A program made the position numbers and the translations under genes. DNA of 64,000 nt, from positions 19,625,850 to 19,689,849 of the forward strand of contig CM077832.1 in NCBI GenBank assembly GCA_039720395.1, written 5' to 3'. The notes under the pieces were generated by a model. It saw only the letters and a list, made by a program, of their open reading frames with translations, was not told where the DNA came from and did no database searches. This DNA comes from Liquidambar formosana (Eukaryota; Streptophyta; Magnoliopsida; Saxifragales; Altingiaceae). Of this stretch, positions 44,001 through 53,848 are shown in pieces; position 1 is the first letter of the stretch; every line of letters starts with the position of its first letter.

Positions 44001-45595
44001 AGCATAACCATCTTCAAAATAAAATTTGGGCTGCAATCAAAGGAGACCTTTATAACAATTAACAGCAATAGAAAATCACACAATAGAATAGAACTTTTGG
44101 GAAAGCATCATAAACGAATGCCTAACCATTCAAAAACTTTCCAGTGCCACTTTGGCAATGACAAAGGCTGGGCTTTAGAGAGTTCTTTGGCTGAGAAATA
44201 GTTTACAAGTCTATGAGTATGTAAATAAATAAATAAATAAAGACTAATTCAAGTGATTTACAAAGAGTAATACTGAGCAGGATGTACACTCGAGACTGCA
44301 AAAGCTCAAAAGTAAGTTTGTCAAATAATTATTTAAAATGATGGCGATTAATAAAAGGGGTTAGGCATTGAGAATGAGCAGTCATGGGTGAGTACAATTA
44401 TCGTTTATTTATTTTTAGTACATTACTGGCTTTTGTTTTTTAATTAAGCGAAAACATTTTAAAGAATGACAAAAATGATATCTTACTTCACATGGCCTCA
44501 AGATTTAAACAAACAGCTGCTTAACTTGCCTTTGCAACTCACTTAGTCTTTCACTCCTTCTAACATAAGCCTTAGAGACCTCATATGCATCTAAGGAGGT
44601 GGGTCTACAAAAATTTGCATCTTCTCCAAAATGATCCTAATGACCAACATTCTTGAGGGGATATTATGTCTAAGAGATTCCATCAATTTTTTTTTTTTTT
44701 CCTTTTTGGGTCAACAACAAGAATTTCATCCTCAACCCTGATCACCCCTCAAATGTATTTTCCACCATAATATGACATTTTTGGCCAATTCTGTCATTTT
44801 ATTATTTTACTTTTTAAACCATAAAAATCACTTTTTTAGCCATAATTTATAATTATGTCCTCTATGTACCCATACCTGGCTCTCTGCCACTCCCATTACC
44901 ACAAGCACCTTATATCTATCAACTTTTTAACTAAAAATCAATCTAAATCACCACCATAATTCTTATACCAAAAGCTCAGTACCTGTGACAACCCACAGCT
45001 AGTGACATGAAAGTGAACAAATCCACATCTTTCTAAAACATTTGTCATGACCCATTTAAACCAAATATCAAACAATGAAACCCCACAACAAAATTAACAA
45101 CCATATATCACAAAAGTAACACTATTCAACCAAAATAGCACCGTAGAGGAACAACATTTCCAGCACAAGGTACACATACTTCAGAGCAAGCCTGGGTTAT
45201 TTTGGATATTAACCAAAATTTTTAAGATTTATGTACATATAAATATGCATGTATATGGATTCTTTAATACTCACAGATATGACGAAGAGGGCACGGAAAG
45301 GGCTGCCACGGCGAGTCCAACGGACAACTTTCCGGCCGGTGTTTCTAGAAGCGTCGCGAAGGAGAGGGCCGTTTTCGGAGAGAGAGAGCTTGATCCGGTG
45401 CATCAGAGGAGTTGATGCGGCACTGCTGTTGGGATCGGGAAAGAATATCATCGCCATGAGACGGCGGACAATGGTGAAGGGAGTCTCTTCCTCAAGGTGG
45501 ACGAGGTGGATCCGTCTGATCGGGTTGGTTTCTTCGTTCTCAGTCATCTCCACGGAGACGCCGTTGAGTTTCTCAGTTTCGTTGTAGTCTGCCAT
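26052..45595 (-). CDS. Multi-pass transmembrane protein, three exons, 237 residues
   Basis: Exons 45595-45275, 28769-28532 and 26206-26052 (stop TGA at 26052) total 714 nt. Splice sites fit: exon 1 ends ATATCT|GTGAGT, exon 2 is TGCAG|GTTGGG...CTACAG|GTAGAG, exon 3 starts AATCAG|GTTGG. Phases 0 and 1 match. The protein starts MADYNETEKLNG, has an acidic N-terminus, then VRRLMAMIFFPDPNSSA and KVVRWTRRGSPFRALFVIS. Exon 2 encodes about 79 almost wholly hydrophobic residues (three or more membrane helices, with AAAGGFLALFFACVTAIYI). Exon 3 gives GWIGFFFTVWLAARKSLG and a His/Arg-rich cytosolic-looking tail, STRHGRRHHEPEKVSD. I do not recognise a named family; it looks like a conserved plant membrane protein. 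An in-frame ATG at 45631 would add 12 residues. ACACGTGG (45724-45731, G-box) and a TAATAAAAG TATA-like box lie just upstream. Confidence 0.85.
26496..27606. mobile_element. Non-autonomous Mutator-like element, 1111 bp, 9-bp TSD
   Basis: Both ends read GGGTGGCTCTATTGGCACCC inward (23 bp match), and the direct repeat TAGTAACAG flanks it at 26487-26495 and 27607-27615. A perfect 9-bp duplication with such terminal repeats marks Mutator-like elements. There is no transposase. The interior (26950-27470) has GC-rich, gene-like stretches (CCGCCGCCGAAAC region near 27345), so it may carry captured host sequence, as Pack-MULEs do; no identity recognised. Confidence 0.85.
27986..28349. mobile_element. 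hAT-type MITE, 364 bp, TSD ATCATTAT
   Basis: Terminal repeats CTAAGAAGCACGGATA and (right, inverted) CTAGGAAGCATGGACA. The 8-bp repeat ATCATTAT is at 27978-27985 and 28350-28357. The interior is rich in GACACG/GTGTCC motifs. Confidence 0.85.
28935..30350. other. Intronic stretch without recognised elements
   Basis: AT-rich. Two related segments (29250-29400 and 29450-29560) share CTTGATTTT(A/G)GCATA, GGTATAAAAACCTCA and CACAATGCCTTT, a diverged direct duplication of about 160 bp. ORFs here are weak. Confidence 0.45.
30354..30625. mobile_element. Stowaway MITE (Tc1/mariner), 272 bp
   Basis: Ends CTCCCTCCGTCCCACAAAG and (inverted) CTCCCTCCATCCCACAAAG, flanked by TA on both sides (30352-30353 and 30626-30627). 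This is the canonical plant Stowaway terminus. Confidence 0.92.
30630..32700. other. Intronic DNA, no gene seen
   Basis: Contains an inverted arrangement of CCATCC/TACCAAACACA and GGTAGGAAG motifs at 31165-31350, possibly a MITE remnant, and an exact tandem duplication at 32346-32407 (unit starts TTAGTTGAAATTTGTG, about 31 bp, twice). Confidence 0.5.
32732..33706 (+). pseudogene. Remnant of a hAT transposase 3' exon
   Basis: The opening frame reads VHSDSSRSGASNGDDDGDND then a run of Gly from a G20 tract (32946-32969), comparable to SDSSNSRRSRS...NDDDGSGAGGGGG in the intact hAT tail on the other strand. After frameshifts and stops it ends NFEPPRNSMWY, matching the intact element's DPPRHSMWE end. 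Only the tail is present, with at least four stops. Confidence 0.6.
33940..34418. other. ATATCG-rich segment, left part
   Basis: Contains overlapping CGATATCGATATTTCCGATA palindromic motifs at about 34007-34035, similar to those at 35330-35510. The two may be ends of one older element into which the hAT MITE at 34419 inserted. Confidence 0.4.
34419..35015. mobile_element. hAT-type MITE, 597 bp
   Basis: Ends CATAGTTATTAAACTGGAC and (inverted) CATAATTATTAAACTCGG. Flanks TATTGAAT (34411-34418) and GATTGAAT (35016-35023) agree in 7 of 8 bases. The interior has many ACCGGT/CCAGTG motifs and no coding potential. Confidence 0.75.
35330..35530. repeat. ATATCG palindrome cluster
   Basis: Repeated GCGATAT, CGATATATCG, GAATATCGGCGATAT and TATCGCCGATATTAGC motifs. 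Probably a subterminal region of a decayed DNA transposon. Confidence 0.45.
35546..35926 (+). CDS. Uncharacterised 126-residue ORF
   Basis: MASFMLVKILLACPRLFDRK start, ending PITPIAYFQELMEKI. It has charged, helix-like composition and no motif I can name. It lies in the intron, on the strand opposite to the host gene, between a transposon remnant and the intact hAT element. It may be captured or degraded coding sequence; no splice signals were settled. Confidence 0.3.
   Translation: MASFMLVKILLACPRLFDRKDAYQSTYSFLSRREIIQIKLMPVNDLPVSKLKKTIGSFLKQCVDSFTNSIFGQAPKSQLNQAIAWLEKKYPLWSLETKGKEEYEENLRMWAPITPIAYFQELMEKI
36552..40162 (-). CDS. hAT transposase (BED finger, DUF659, hAT dimerisation), four exons
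   Basis: Exons 40162-38443, 38339-38209, 38117-38042 and 37954-36552 total 3330 nt (1109 residues plus stop). GT/AG borders and phases (1, 0, 1) all fit, and no stop intervenes. Exon 1 starts MARQDIGWEHAVPF and has a BED zinc finger (CRYCGKVMSAGITRLKQHL), then a DUF659-like domain (TLMCDGWSSRNKHSIVNFM, QIVTDNEASFKAAGKKLM, PCAAHCIDLMLEDI, ITRFATEFIAIESLL). Exon 2 begins with AYFLNPMCQYHKEF. Exon 4 begins with EWWSNYGESAPNLRK and the hAT dimerisation block (SQTCSSSGCERNWSTFALIH, KLQALVYVHYNLRLR). The last 300 residues are a low-complexity Ser/Gly/Tyr/His tail ending PPRHSMWE. The enzyme cuts and re-joins the element's ends in the nucleus. TTTTTAG just before the ATG suggests a 5' UTR intron. 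Confidence 0.92.
40190..41270. other. AT-rich 5' non-coding part of the hAT element
   Basis: No coding capacity. A segment of about 60 bp (AGAATAAATTTTTATT(G/T)TCAATC...ATTTATTTTCAATCTTTAAC) recurs at about 40494, 40741 and 40824. Several poly-A runs occur at 41040-41170. Confidence 0.55.
41932..42280. other. Right flank of the hAT insertion
   Basis: Begins with the target duplication and continues a pyrimidine-rich stretch that was contiguous with 35950-36143 before insertion. No gene. Confidence 0.4.
42281..43390 (+). pseudogene. LINE 3' remnant (RT C-terminal / zf-RVT region)
   Basis: Plus-strand pieces can be read as KCKSGECMLKEL, NSIVKGYKKFLNRSVLKLE, KFWHDEIAL and SLGGQLIEINV. They follow the order of the region after the RT in plant L1-type LINEs, with many frameshifts and stops. 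It ends near an A-rich stretch (43360-43385). Family assignment is from spacing and residue pattern only. Confidence 0.5.
43391..45270. other. Intronic DNA near exon 1, no gene seen
   Basis: Short ORFs only. It contains (AAAT)n at 44222-44242 and a T18 run at 44682-44701. Confidence 0.45.
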
Positions 45596-45715
45596 TTTCT
45601 GTTTCGAACTTCCAATTGATGCTTTATGCAATTATGCGTGACTGAGTTACTGTTAGGGGGGCCTTCAGGTCTTGCCGACGGAGTGTACCAATGAATGGAT
45701 GGCATGATGTTGCAG

Positions 45716-45731
45716 CTTTTATTACACGTGG
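45716..45731 (-). promoter_or_regulatory. G-box and TATA-like element of the transmembrane protein gene
   Basis: CCACGTGT at 45724-45731 (minus) carries the ACGTG core bound by bZIP/bHLH factors; TAATAAAAG follows at once. They lie about 120-135 bp upstream of the chosen ATG. Confidence 0.4.
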
Positions 45732-45759
45732 ATGAGGATCTGTCCACCTGAATGACATC

Positions 45760-48080
45760 TGAAGCTATCCTGGCCGTTGAATTGACAACTAGCTTGACCC
45801 AGATTTGTGTATTTTCATTTTCTGGTTATGTTTTCAACGATTATAATTATGAGATGAGAAGACGGTGACATGTTGAATAAGTCATTACGGCTAGATTAAT
45901 GGTGACAGTGGTTGGATAAAAGACTAAAAGGCACAATCCTTTCTAGTATGATTATACCCAAAAAATAAATAAATAAATAAAATAAAAAAAAGCACGAGTT
46001 GTTGAACATTTTGAAATGTTGTTTACTCATTCATTCTATTTTTGGACAATATTTGCCTCTTGATTAAGGAGGAGATCCATCTCCTTGACCTCATGATGTG
46101 GTGTTTTCTTTGGTCACATGCCCCTCACATGACCTATAGAAGCTATTTGGATTAATGAAAGAGAAAAGAAGATAGAAGAGTATGTATGGTTCTGTCTCCC
46201 CCTAGATCATATCTCATCCCACCTCCAGGGAACAAGTCTCTACTCAATGTTGGTAATTCACAACCATGGCTTACAAATCATATCTCAACCAATTTAACCC
46301 ATTGTTGGAAGGATAATACTTGGCTACTCCACTCAGACGAGCAACTGCTCCTACTAGGCGATGTGGTCATACTATTGCAATGACACGTGGTGAGCACATG
46401 AAGCTCACATAACACTTTTTTTATTTATTTTAAACACCAAATCAAATGAAGACAGGGCTGGATCTCTGTTATGCAATGAAGTTTGCTGATGAGACCTCTT
46501 GTAAACCCATTTGAAAAACTCATTGAACTGTTAGATGAAGATTAAGCTTAGTTCAAACCCAAAGAAATTGTTGCGACAAAGAGCGAGGTGCCACCACTTG
46601 TGATGAGGGTTGCAATTTCATATCTGGTGCTAAGTAGTGGGTTTGTGAGGTTGATGGTGGACTCTTGGTGGTGGTCGAAGCAATAGAAGTGGCCAAATGA
46701 TGCTGGTAGTGACAATGGTCTGTGATGAATGTTAATAGGCTAGGAAGGATTCGGATTAGAGATTGGTTTAGATGGTGATTAGTTTTAGAGGATGAGATTG
46801 GTTGTGGTGCCAAAACAGTGGATCTGGAGGGTGGAATTGAAATTAAGGAAATAGGTTGTTAATGGTGGTAAGCCATAGGTTGGTTCAAAAAGGTAGAGAA
46901 AGGCAAAGATGGGTGTTATGGGTTTGATTTTCAAAGGATGGCCATTGAGAAAGATGGTTTTGAGGTGGACATTTTTGGGTGAAGAGGATGAGGGAGATGA
47001 AGGAGGATGGGTAATCTTAAGCCATGATAATTACTGGCGAGATTTTGCCGGAGAAGAGGGTGGTAATCTTAAGCCCATTATTTCAACCACTTACCCACAT
47101 GAACAACACGTACTTACGGACACTTGTCAATTTGAGACTTTGCCACATCACCTAGTAGGAGCAGCGCGCTGTTCTTCCGGGTGGAGTAGCCAAGTATTAT
47201 CCTTGTTGGAACTACTGTGAGTGCAGAAATAATAATAATAAATTAATTAAAACAAGAATTACAAAAATTAAAACTTATCAATTGAAGTGTGTATGAAGCA
47301 CTGTATGTTCTTAAGAGTGGATCTGTCTTTCTAAGTATGTAATTTGGTACAATAAGTACTCTTGAAACATTATCCTTAAGACTAGATCCACCTAATTCTA
47401 GGTGCACCTACCAAAGCTCAGGGTCCACATATAAACCTTCTATTTGTGGCTAACTATGGTCGAACTAGCCGAGTGATATTTGTCCAATTACCATCGTCAA
47501 TGAGGCTTTGGCATGAAACCTTGTTTCAAGATTCCCCTTTTTTGGGCATGTGTTGGCTTGAATTCAAAGATTATTTAAGATTATATTCCACAAATTGGGA
47601 GATATTTGTTTTAAAATCATGGGATTTTTGGCCATAGCCCCTAAGTATAAGAGTACTTTTACAATAGACCCTAAGTGAAAAACAGTTTTGTGAAAACCCC
47701 TTTTGACCCTATAGTGACAAAAATACCACTATTTTACAATTTAAATCAAATTACAAACCATGTCAGTTTTTCCCCACGTTTTCTCCCTCTCTCCTGTGGT
47801 TCCATCGCCTCCCACTTTTGGCCACCGCCGATCAAGCTATAAAATGCTATTTCGGCAACTACGAAGTAGCTGTCCGAATCACCACAATACTTGTCGATTT
47901 CCAGATTTGCAACCAACAGGCTAAGAGAAGAGAAGAAAAGGTCTTAATCTACCTTTTATTATGCTATCACCAGATCTGGTTTCCAGATTTGCAACAAATC
48001 ATCTTCCTCTTCCCCCTTCTGCTTAATCTACCTTCTCCATCCCACCATTGAGAACAATGGTGAAGGCGAATAGTTTATTG
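45760..48080. other. Intergenic DNA, no supported gene
   Basis: ORFs of 60-100 codons (46186, 46553, 46909, 47446, 47818) have no recognisable domain. (AATA)n at 45962-45985. Pieces such as 46950-47070 are G/A-rich and gene-like in composition but no exon structure could be fixed. Confidence 0.4.
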
Positions 48081-48084
48081 GTGA

Positions 48085-48300
48085 GTGCTTTGTAAAATTG
48101 ACACAAACAATAGTAACAGTTTACTGTTGTGTTCTTCAAAAAATTTACACAGACAAATAGTAAAGGTTTACTGTTGTGTGCTTTCAAAAATTTACACATA
48201 CAATAGTAACAATTTCCTCTTGTGTGCTTTGAAAAAATTACATAGGCAATAGTAACAATTTACTATTGTGTGCTTTGGAAAAATTATATACCATATAATA
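48085..48300. repeat. Tandem repeat, four units of about 54 bp
   Basis: Units read CAATAGTAAC(A)(G/A)TTTACTGTTGTGTGCTTT followed by AAAAATTTACACA. Each has a small hairpin of the AACAGT/ACTGTT type. Confidence 0.75.
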
Positions 48301-48521
48301 ACAATACAACCCTCAATCCACCACTATCCCTTTACCACACCAAACCACCCACTATGAACCCCTGCCATAAAACCCCAAACCTGTTTATAACCACCAAAAC
48401 CACCATCATCAAACTCTAGCAAACCCACACCATCCTCACCGTAGTATCTCCATCATCATGCAACAAATTAGAAACCCAAACCAAAACCACAACCCTTTTC
48501 CCTTTAAACCTATTATTAAAC

Positions 48522-48525
<4 letters not shown>

Positions 48526-48559
<34 letters not shown>
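48526..48559. repeat. Poly-A tract of about 34 bases
   Basis: Uninterrupted A run, open in several frames as poly-Lys or poly-Phe; not coding. Confidence 0.9.
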
Positions 48560-48561
<2 letters not shown>

Positions 48562-48644
48562 AGATCTGGTTTTTCCAGTTGCCGCCGACAACGTCATCGG
48601 CGACTTACTGCTAGCCCCACCGCATCTTCGTCGCCTCCCCACAT

Positions 48645-48950
48645 CAGCTACCATTGATTCCTCACTGCCGGATCACCGTCGAGCTTCGACCATCGAGCCT
48701 CATGCCATTGAGGCATGCTTGCCATCGCCCCTTAACCACCGGAAATGATCGCCATCAAACAACCAATCTGATCTGGTGATCGAAGCTTGATCCCACTCTT
48801 CTCCGCCGTTGATTCCTCACGATCACCGTCGAGGCTCGACCATCGAGCCTCATGATATTGAGGCATGCTTGCCGTCAGCCCTCGACCACTAGAGACGATC
48901 GCCATTAAACCAAATCTGGTGGTCGGAGCTTGATCCGCCACTCCTCCCCC
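48645..48950. repeat. Direct duplication, two units of about 150 bp
   Basis: ATTGATTCCTCAC, GATCACCGTCGAG, TCGACCATCGAGCCTCATG, ATTGAGGCATGCTTGCC and GAGCTTGATCC appear in the same order in 48651-48800 and 48810-48940. It is GC-rich within AT-rich surroundings, like the interior of a captured-gene transposon, with no intact frame across both. Confidence 0.8.
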
Positions 48951-49850
48951 CCCCCCTCTCTCTCTCTCGCTATTCAGTTTGTAAATATAAAACCCACAAT
49001 TCGGTTTGTAAAATATAATAAAGGGTAAAAAGGGTATAAAACAAAAGCTATTTTCCTTATCACTAAAAAAACTCTTAAAAAAAAGGTTATTGAGTTTAAA
49101 AAATCTAATGTGGTGTTCTGGTTAAAAGCAATCCCCTAATAGGGGTTATTACTAATTTTCCCTAAAATCATATATCACAACTATAATTTGGTAAGTATAT
49201 ATGTTACAGATTTACAACTGTAGTTTTCTAAAAATAGAGATAGGAACCTGTCAAAAGAAAAAAGATATAAAAAAGATATAGGAAACTTTCTTCCCAAAAG
49301 GAAAATGGATCCTGCTTCCTTAAAATTATTGTAGATTTAGTAATTAAAAAGGGAAAATAGTTGATTACTATAAATAAATATATGAAAGCAAAATCTAGAA
49401 GTTTATGAATGAAAATTAAAGAAAGTCATTAAAGAGAAGATTCTTCTAAAGATTTATAAACTAAAAAAAATAGCATTTTCCTATTTCATTAGATAAACTG
49501 CATGAAACTCTTAGCTAGGCAAGTAAAGTCCTACTTTATAAATGGCAAGCTAGGTCTAGGAGGCATTCAAAATCACTACACAAACAAAAAGGAGGAAAGG
49601 GAGATTAAAGTTTAGGCAAGTTTTCTCCTTCCTCAATATTAATAATTTTTCACTTTCATGTGTTTCCAAGAGCTTGAGATCTTTCTTTCTTTCTTTCTTT
49701 TTCATTTTTTTTTCTTGGCTAAGATTGCTTGAGATCAATGGTAAACACTAAACATTTACTACTCTTTGTACAAGGCCGGATCCATACATACATGTATTTA
49801 TATTTAAATAAACTAGTGTGTGTATATATATATAGATAGAATGATGATCA

Positions 49851-50010
49851 AGTAAGCACGTCCTGATATAACTTATGTCAACACCCGCATTAAGAGTTGT
49901 ACATTGTGCATTTGTTGGATATAAGGTATATTAGACCAATGCAAGGGGTACAACCCTCAATGCATGGGGCTGATATAAACACGTGCTAATGAGAATATAA
50001 CTGTATATAT
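49851..50010 (-). mobile_element. Micron-like foldback MITE, copy 4
   Basis: Inverted relative to copies 1 and 2. Its reverse complement starts CAGTTATATTCTCATTAGCACG and ends GTGCTTACTTGATCATCATTC. Flanked by TATATATATATAG on the left and TATATATATATAC on the right. Inner inverted repeat of GTTGTACATTGTGCATT type. Confidence 0.7.
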
Positions 50011-50019
50011 ATATATACA

Positions 50020-51200
50020 CACACACAACACACACACACATATATAGAGGGTGCATATATAGCTGGCTTCTTTTAGCTCTCTAAATAATTGTCCTTTGTG
50101 TATATATCAAATGTTGTTCTTCAATCTTAATCTCTAACGACTTGGCTCCCCATTTTCATCTTATTTTCATTCCGACTTGTGGGCTTGAATGAGAATACCA
50201 CAGCCCTCCCCATAACGAGATCGAGCCTTTCATGAGGCTTTTGATTCCGATTCATTTACGGGCAATTGATTCCTTTCCTGCCCACATAAATTATCCAAAC
50301 ACATTTTTTTCAATAGATTTAGGGTCTATTTGGAAACTTTAAAAATTATATCAAACTGTATCCAATTTATAATTGTTATCTGGTTTTTAAATAAACTAAC
50401 TTACAGTTGGTTTTAAAAAAATCTATGTTTATGTTTTGTTTTTAGAGGAAAGTAGAACTAATTAGAGAGAAAAAAACCTTACTGGCCAAACAATATGAAA
50501 TCAAAATTGGCCAAACTTACTTTCAACGGATTAGGTTTTCAAATTTGCCAAACAGTCCCTTAGAATGAAATTTCATTCTTGCTACCAATTCCACCAAACA
50601 AATGGAGCCCAACGCATTGGCACTGTCCGAATTCCAATGCTAAAATTGCTCAACGTTTTTAGGAAGAAGACACCAGAAAGGAAAGAGGAGAGATTAGGGA
50701 TTGAGCCTTAACTGGTTTCTTCAATTACCAATGCATCAAAAACCCCACTACACGGCCCAGTAAACAACACCAGGAAAGTGACCGCAGACCAAAACAAAGC
50801 AGTACCCACCAAAAACTCCAGACCAAACAGCCAGCCATGACTAAAACAAAACATCTCCACACCAACAGAAAAAAGAATAGAAAGGCCAACCATCAACTAT
50901 TAAAGGAAGGGGCCTTACAATAAGGAGGCAAACAAGGGAGGTAGAGGATCCGGGTCTCACTTATTGTGATTTATATGAATCTGAGATATTAATTGGTACT
51001 TTATTTAATTTTTTGTTTTTTTACTTCTTTTTAGGTAAGACTGAAATAGTGAAATCCCATCTCTAAGGCCATGATCCATGGACCAACTAAGCGCCTTACA
51101 CGCATGCATACCAAAGCGGTCCATATGTGAATCCCACCAAAATAGGAACTTCCTATACAAAAGGAGAATAGATCCGGCAATTATTAGGACTTACTATAAA
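50020..51200. other. Intergenic DNA upstream of the MADS gene
   Basis: No gene supported. A (CA)n/(TA)n tract lies at 50004-50046. The minus ORF at 50896-50708 is hydrophobic and unrecognised. Confidence 0.4.
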
Positions 51201-51217
51201 TATGGTCTCTTGATCTG

Positions 51218-51225
51218 TATATAAA
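51218..51225 (+). promoter_or_regulatory. TATA box of the MADS-box gene
   Basis: TATATAAA followed about 30 bp later by an A/C-rich leader. A probable 5' UTR intron runs from GTAAGT at 51305 to AG at 51752, seven bases before the ATG. Confidence 0.55.
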
Positions 51226-51759
51226 GGGTACATTTACAACGCATAACACAAACAACCGAAAGAGGAGAGATAGTTTAGGGTTTTGGCTCCATCATTGAAC
51301 ACTTGTAAGTAATCTTTTCTCTCTCAAAATTTCTAGGGCTTTTAGGTTTTCTCCTTTTGGGTGTTTCTATAAGTTTAATGTCAGAGATTTTTTTTTCAGC
51401 TGTTGCAAGTTTTATCTGCTCTCAAAAATTTTATTGTGTCATGTTATGCTTTTGGGATTTTTATTTTTTTGGTTTAAATTTTCATGGACTTACTCTCACT
51501 AAGGTCTGAGTGCAGAATAGTCTCCCCCGATCCCACAAATAGCGTGTTGTAAAGTTAAGAAAAAAATTCTTGGGTTGGCCTCAAGAGGGACGAGATTCGA
51601 ATTCTGGACCTCCATGATAGTTTACATTGTCAAACATTTTGACAATGTCAAAGATTTAACTAGTGGTAGTATAAGTTTTTCTGTCTCCAGTTTTTTCTTC
51701 CTTAATAATTGTTTTTGGTCTCCATGTATTGTTTTTGAATCTTAAATTCCAGCTGAGTT

Positions 51760-52290
51760 ATGGTTAAGAGGAAGATTGAGATAAAGAAGTGCGAGGACCA
51801 AAAAAAGAGGTATGTTACCTTCTCAAAGCGGCGCAGTGGTCTTCAACGCAAGGCAGCAGAACTGTCGGTTCTTTGTGATGTTAAAATCGCCATGGTGACG
51901 TCCTCGCCTGGTGAAAGACCAAAGATTTACTCCTTTGGACACCCTTCAGTTGATGAGGTCATCCAAGCATTCTGCACTAATTCCCCTCCCAGCACCAGAT
52001 ATGATGATAGCATCAAATGTCTCTATCAAGAGGTTAAAGAACTCGAGCATGAGATCAAGAGGGAGCAAGAGAAGATGAAGCATCAAAACGATAGTGATGG
52101 GTTTTGGTGGCTAAATGACATTGAAAAGTTTGAATCAATAGAGGAGTTGCTTGCCTTTGCAGATGGATTAAGGAGACTCAAATATAATGTGACGGCGCAG
52201 TTGTACGGCATGCAATGTACTAGTGCTTCTAATTCTGGTTTAAAGAGCAAGGAGGAAGCTGGCGTTAGGCCCCCTTTGAGCTTGTTCTAA
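51760..52290 (+). CDS. Type I (M-alpha-like) MADS-box transcription factor, 176 residues
   Basis: Single-exon ORF, MVKRKIEIKKCEDQKKRYVT start. The MADS DNA-binding and dimerisation domain covers about residues 1-60 (RYVTFSKRRSGLQRKAAEL, SVLCDVKIAMVTSSPGE). YSFGHPSVDEVIQAF at about 57-71 is the extension typical of M-alpha proteins of the AGL62/AGL29 kind. No K domain; a Lys/Glu-rich helix spans about 88-108 (LYQEVKELEHEIKREQEKMK). The length suits the class, whose members are mostly intronless and often act in female gametophyte or endosperm. MGR is replaced by MVK, and LFKKA by LQRKA, so DNA contact may differ. Polyadenylation signal AATAAA at 52665. Confidence 0.9.
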   Translation: MVKRKIEIKKCEDQKKRYVTFSKRRSGLQRKAAELSVLCDVKIAMVTSSPGERPKIYSFGHPSVDEVIQAFCTNSPPSTRYDDSIKCLYQEVKELEHEIKREQEKMKHQNDSDGFWWLNDIEKFESIEELLAFADGLRRLKYNVTAQLYGMQCTSASNSGLKSKEEAGVRPPLSLF

Positions 52291-53848
52291 GTAAGCTCTC
52301 CATTCATCGTAATTGGTGTGTGTAGGATGGGATAGACTAGTTTAAAGAAGTATTATTCTACTGTTTTTCTTCTGCTAGAATTAAACAATTATTCTGATTT
52401 TACGAGATGAATAACAATAGCTTTGATCTATTTTCATATGGTTTATGAAATCTTAAATTGAGAGAATAGTTTATGGTCTTCATCAACTTAAAGTTCACTA
52501 CCTATCTTGAAGATGATTTTGAACCGAGTCAGGCTTCCCGTATAACATCAACGAGGCTTCATCACCTATTCGATACTCCTTTTTTCTTTTTCCATTTGTT
52601 TTAGGCATTTTTTGGAGTACTATATATATTGAATTGCTGCATGAATTTGAGTACTATCAAACTCAATAAAAGTAAAACCAGGTCAACTAATTAATCCTTA
52701 CTTGATCAAATTTGAGGGTTTTGGAAACAGCCCCCAAAGTATAGGGTCTAATACAATCTTTTGAAAAGTCATTGAATGAATAGTCGAGCTCCCTAGAATG
52801 GAAAAAAAAAAAAAAAAAATCCAAAACGAAAACAAAACAAAGCAAAACAAAGAGTCAAGTTTGATGATTCGCTGATGGGTCACCCCGCCTGTTACCCACC
52901 CTTAATTGGTGGGTGGGATGACCCATCCCGTGGGTAATCCAACTTTTCCTTGAAAGAATTAACAAATAAACAAAAATTTATTGAGCCACTCCACATTTCA
53001 TCTTTAATTAAGAGAAGGAAAAGGGTGGGGCTAGCAGAATTGGTCAATGCAAGTGCCTTTGATGTCTTACATAGGTTGTATGGTGAGCAAAGTAATACTA
53101 TAATGTATAGAAGTTATAAAATACTTCTTCTAGACTAGGATTCAACAAAGGCTGTTTGTTAATAATCATTTTTTTGAAGATGATTGACCACAAAAAAAAA
53201 AAAAAAAAAAAAAAGAAAAAAAAAAGAAAAAGAAAGAAGATGATTGACCACATAAGATAGCTTGAGAAACTAGATGTGATTTAAAAGTGGAAGCATAGAG
53301 GGAAGCATGTTTTGAAAAGTTAAAGACAAAGAAATATAATTATTTTGCAGCAAACATAAGGTATTATAAAGGGAACTTGATAAAGTATCAGTTTTCCCAA
53401 AATGACCAAACTTTTGAAACTTTGGTTCATACTCTAACTAACTTTTTGGTTATTTTGCTTCTTCTTGAATTTTGGATTCTAGTGTAATCTAAAAGGAAGT
53501 AGAAAGTTAAGTAGATAATAAGTTACCTTTAAAAATTTAATAGAGCAAGAGTTGCTAGATTAATTTTGTGACTTATTTATTAACTTGGTCATTTAAGACA
53601 TTCTAGAAATTGTATTTCTAAATTTGAATGACTAGAGCTTAACAATAAGAATGCAATGTATTCCAAGATTACAAGAGATGTAGAAATTCTCATTTAAATA
53701 TAGCAATTGCGAGTTGGTTATGAGATTACCAAGGCCATCTTTTACTTGATGAAGTGAAAGAGCTACATTTGTATTTTGACTAATACATAGTGATGTATAT
53801 AGTCATATAGAGCATGCATTCAATTACAGTAGACTTCTCGTAGAATAC
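52291..53848. other. Downstream intergenic DNA
   Basis: 3' UTR at the start; then no gene. A hairpin of GGTCACCCC...GGGATGACCC type with inner ACCCACC/GGTGGGT is at 52878-52935. A21 and A/G-rich tracts at 53192-53240 are bounded by two copies of GATGATTGACCACA. Confidence 0.5.

Larger units (their letters stand above)
28770..45274 (-). other. Intron 1 of the transmembrane protein gene (16505 bp)
   Basis: Bordered by GTGAGT at 45274 and TGCAG at 28770 (minus). It contains most of the transposons between these positions: Stowaway MITE, hAT MITE, hAT remnant, full hAT element and LINE remnant. A 15-base C run sits at 28918-28933. Confidence 0.8.

Noticed and set aside
45249..45587. 112-codon plus ORF
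   Set aside because: Antisense shadow of exon 1 of the transmembrane protein gene.
48458..48748. 96-codon ORF with poly-Lys
   Set aside because: Created by a poly-A tract; no conserved part.
47640..49165. A second Mutator-like element
   Set aside because: Composition is similar to the intron 2 element, but no convincing terminal repeats or target duplication could be found.
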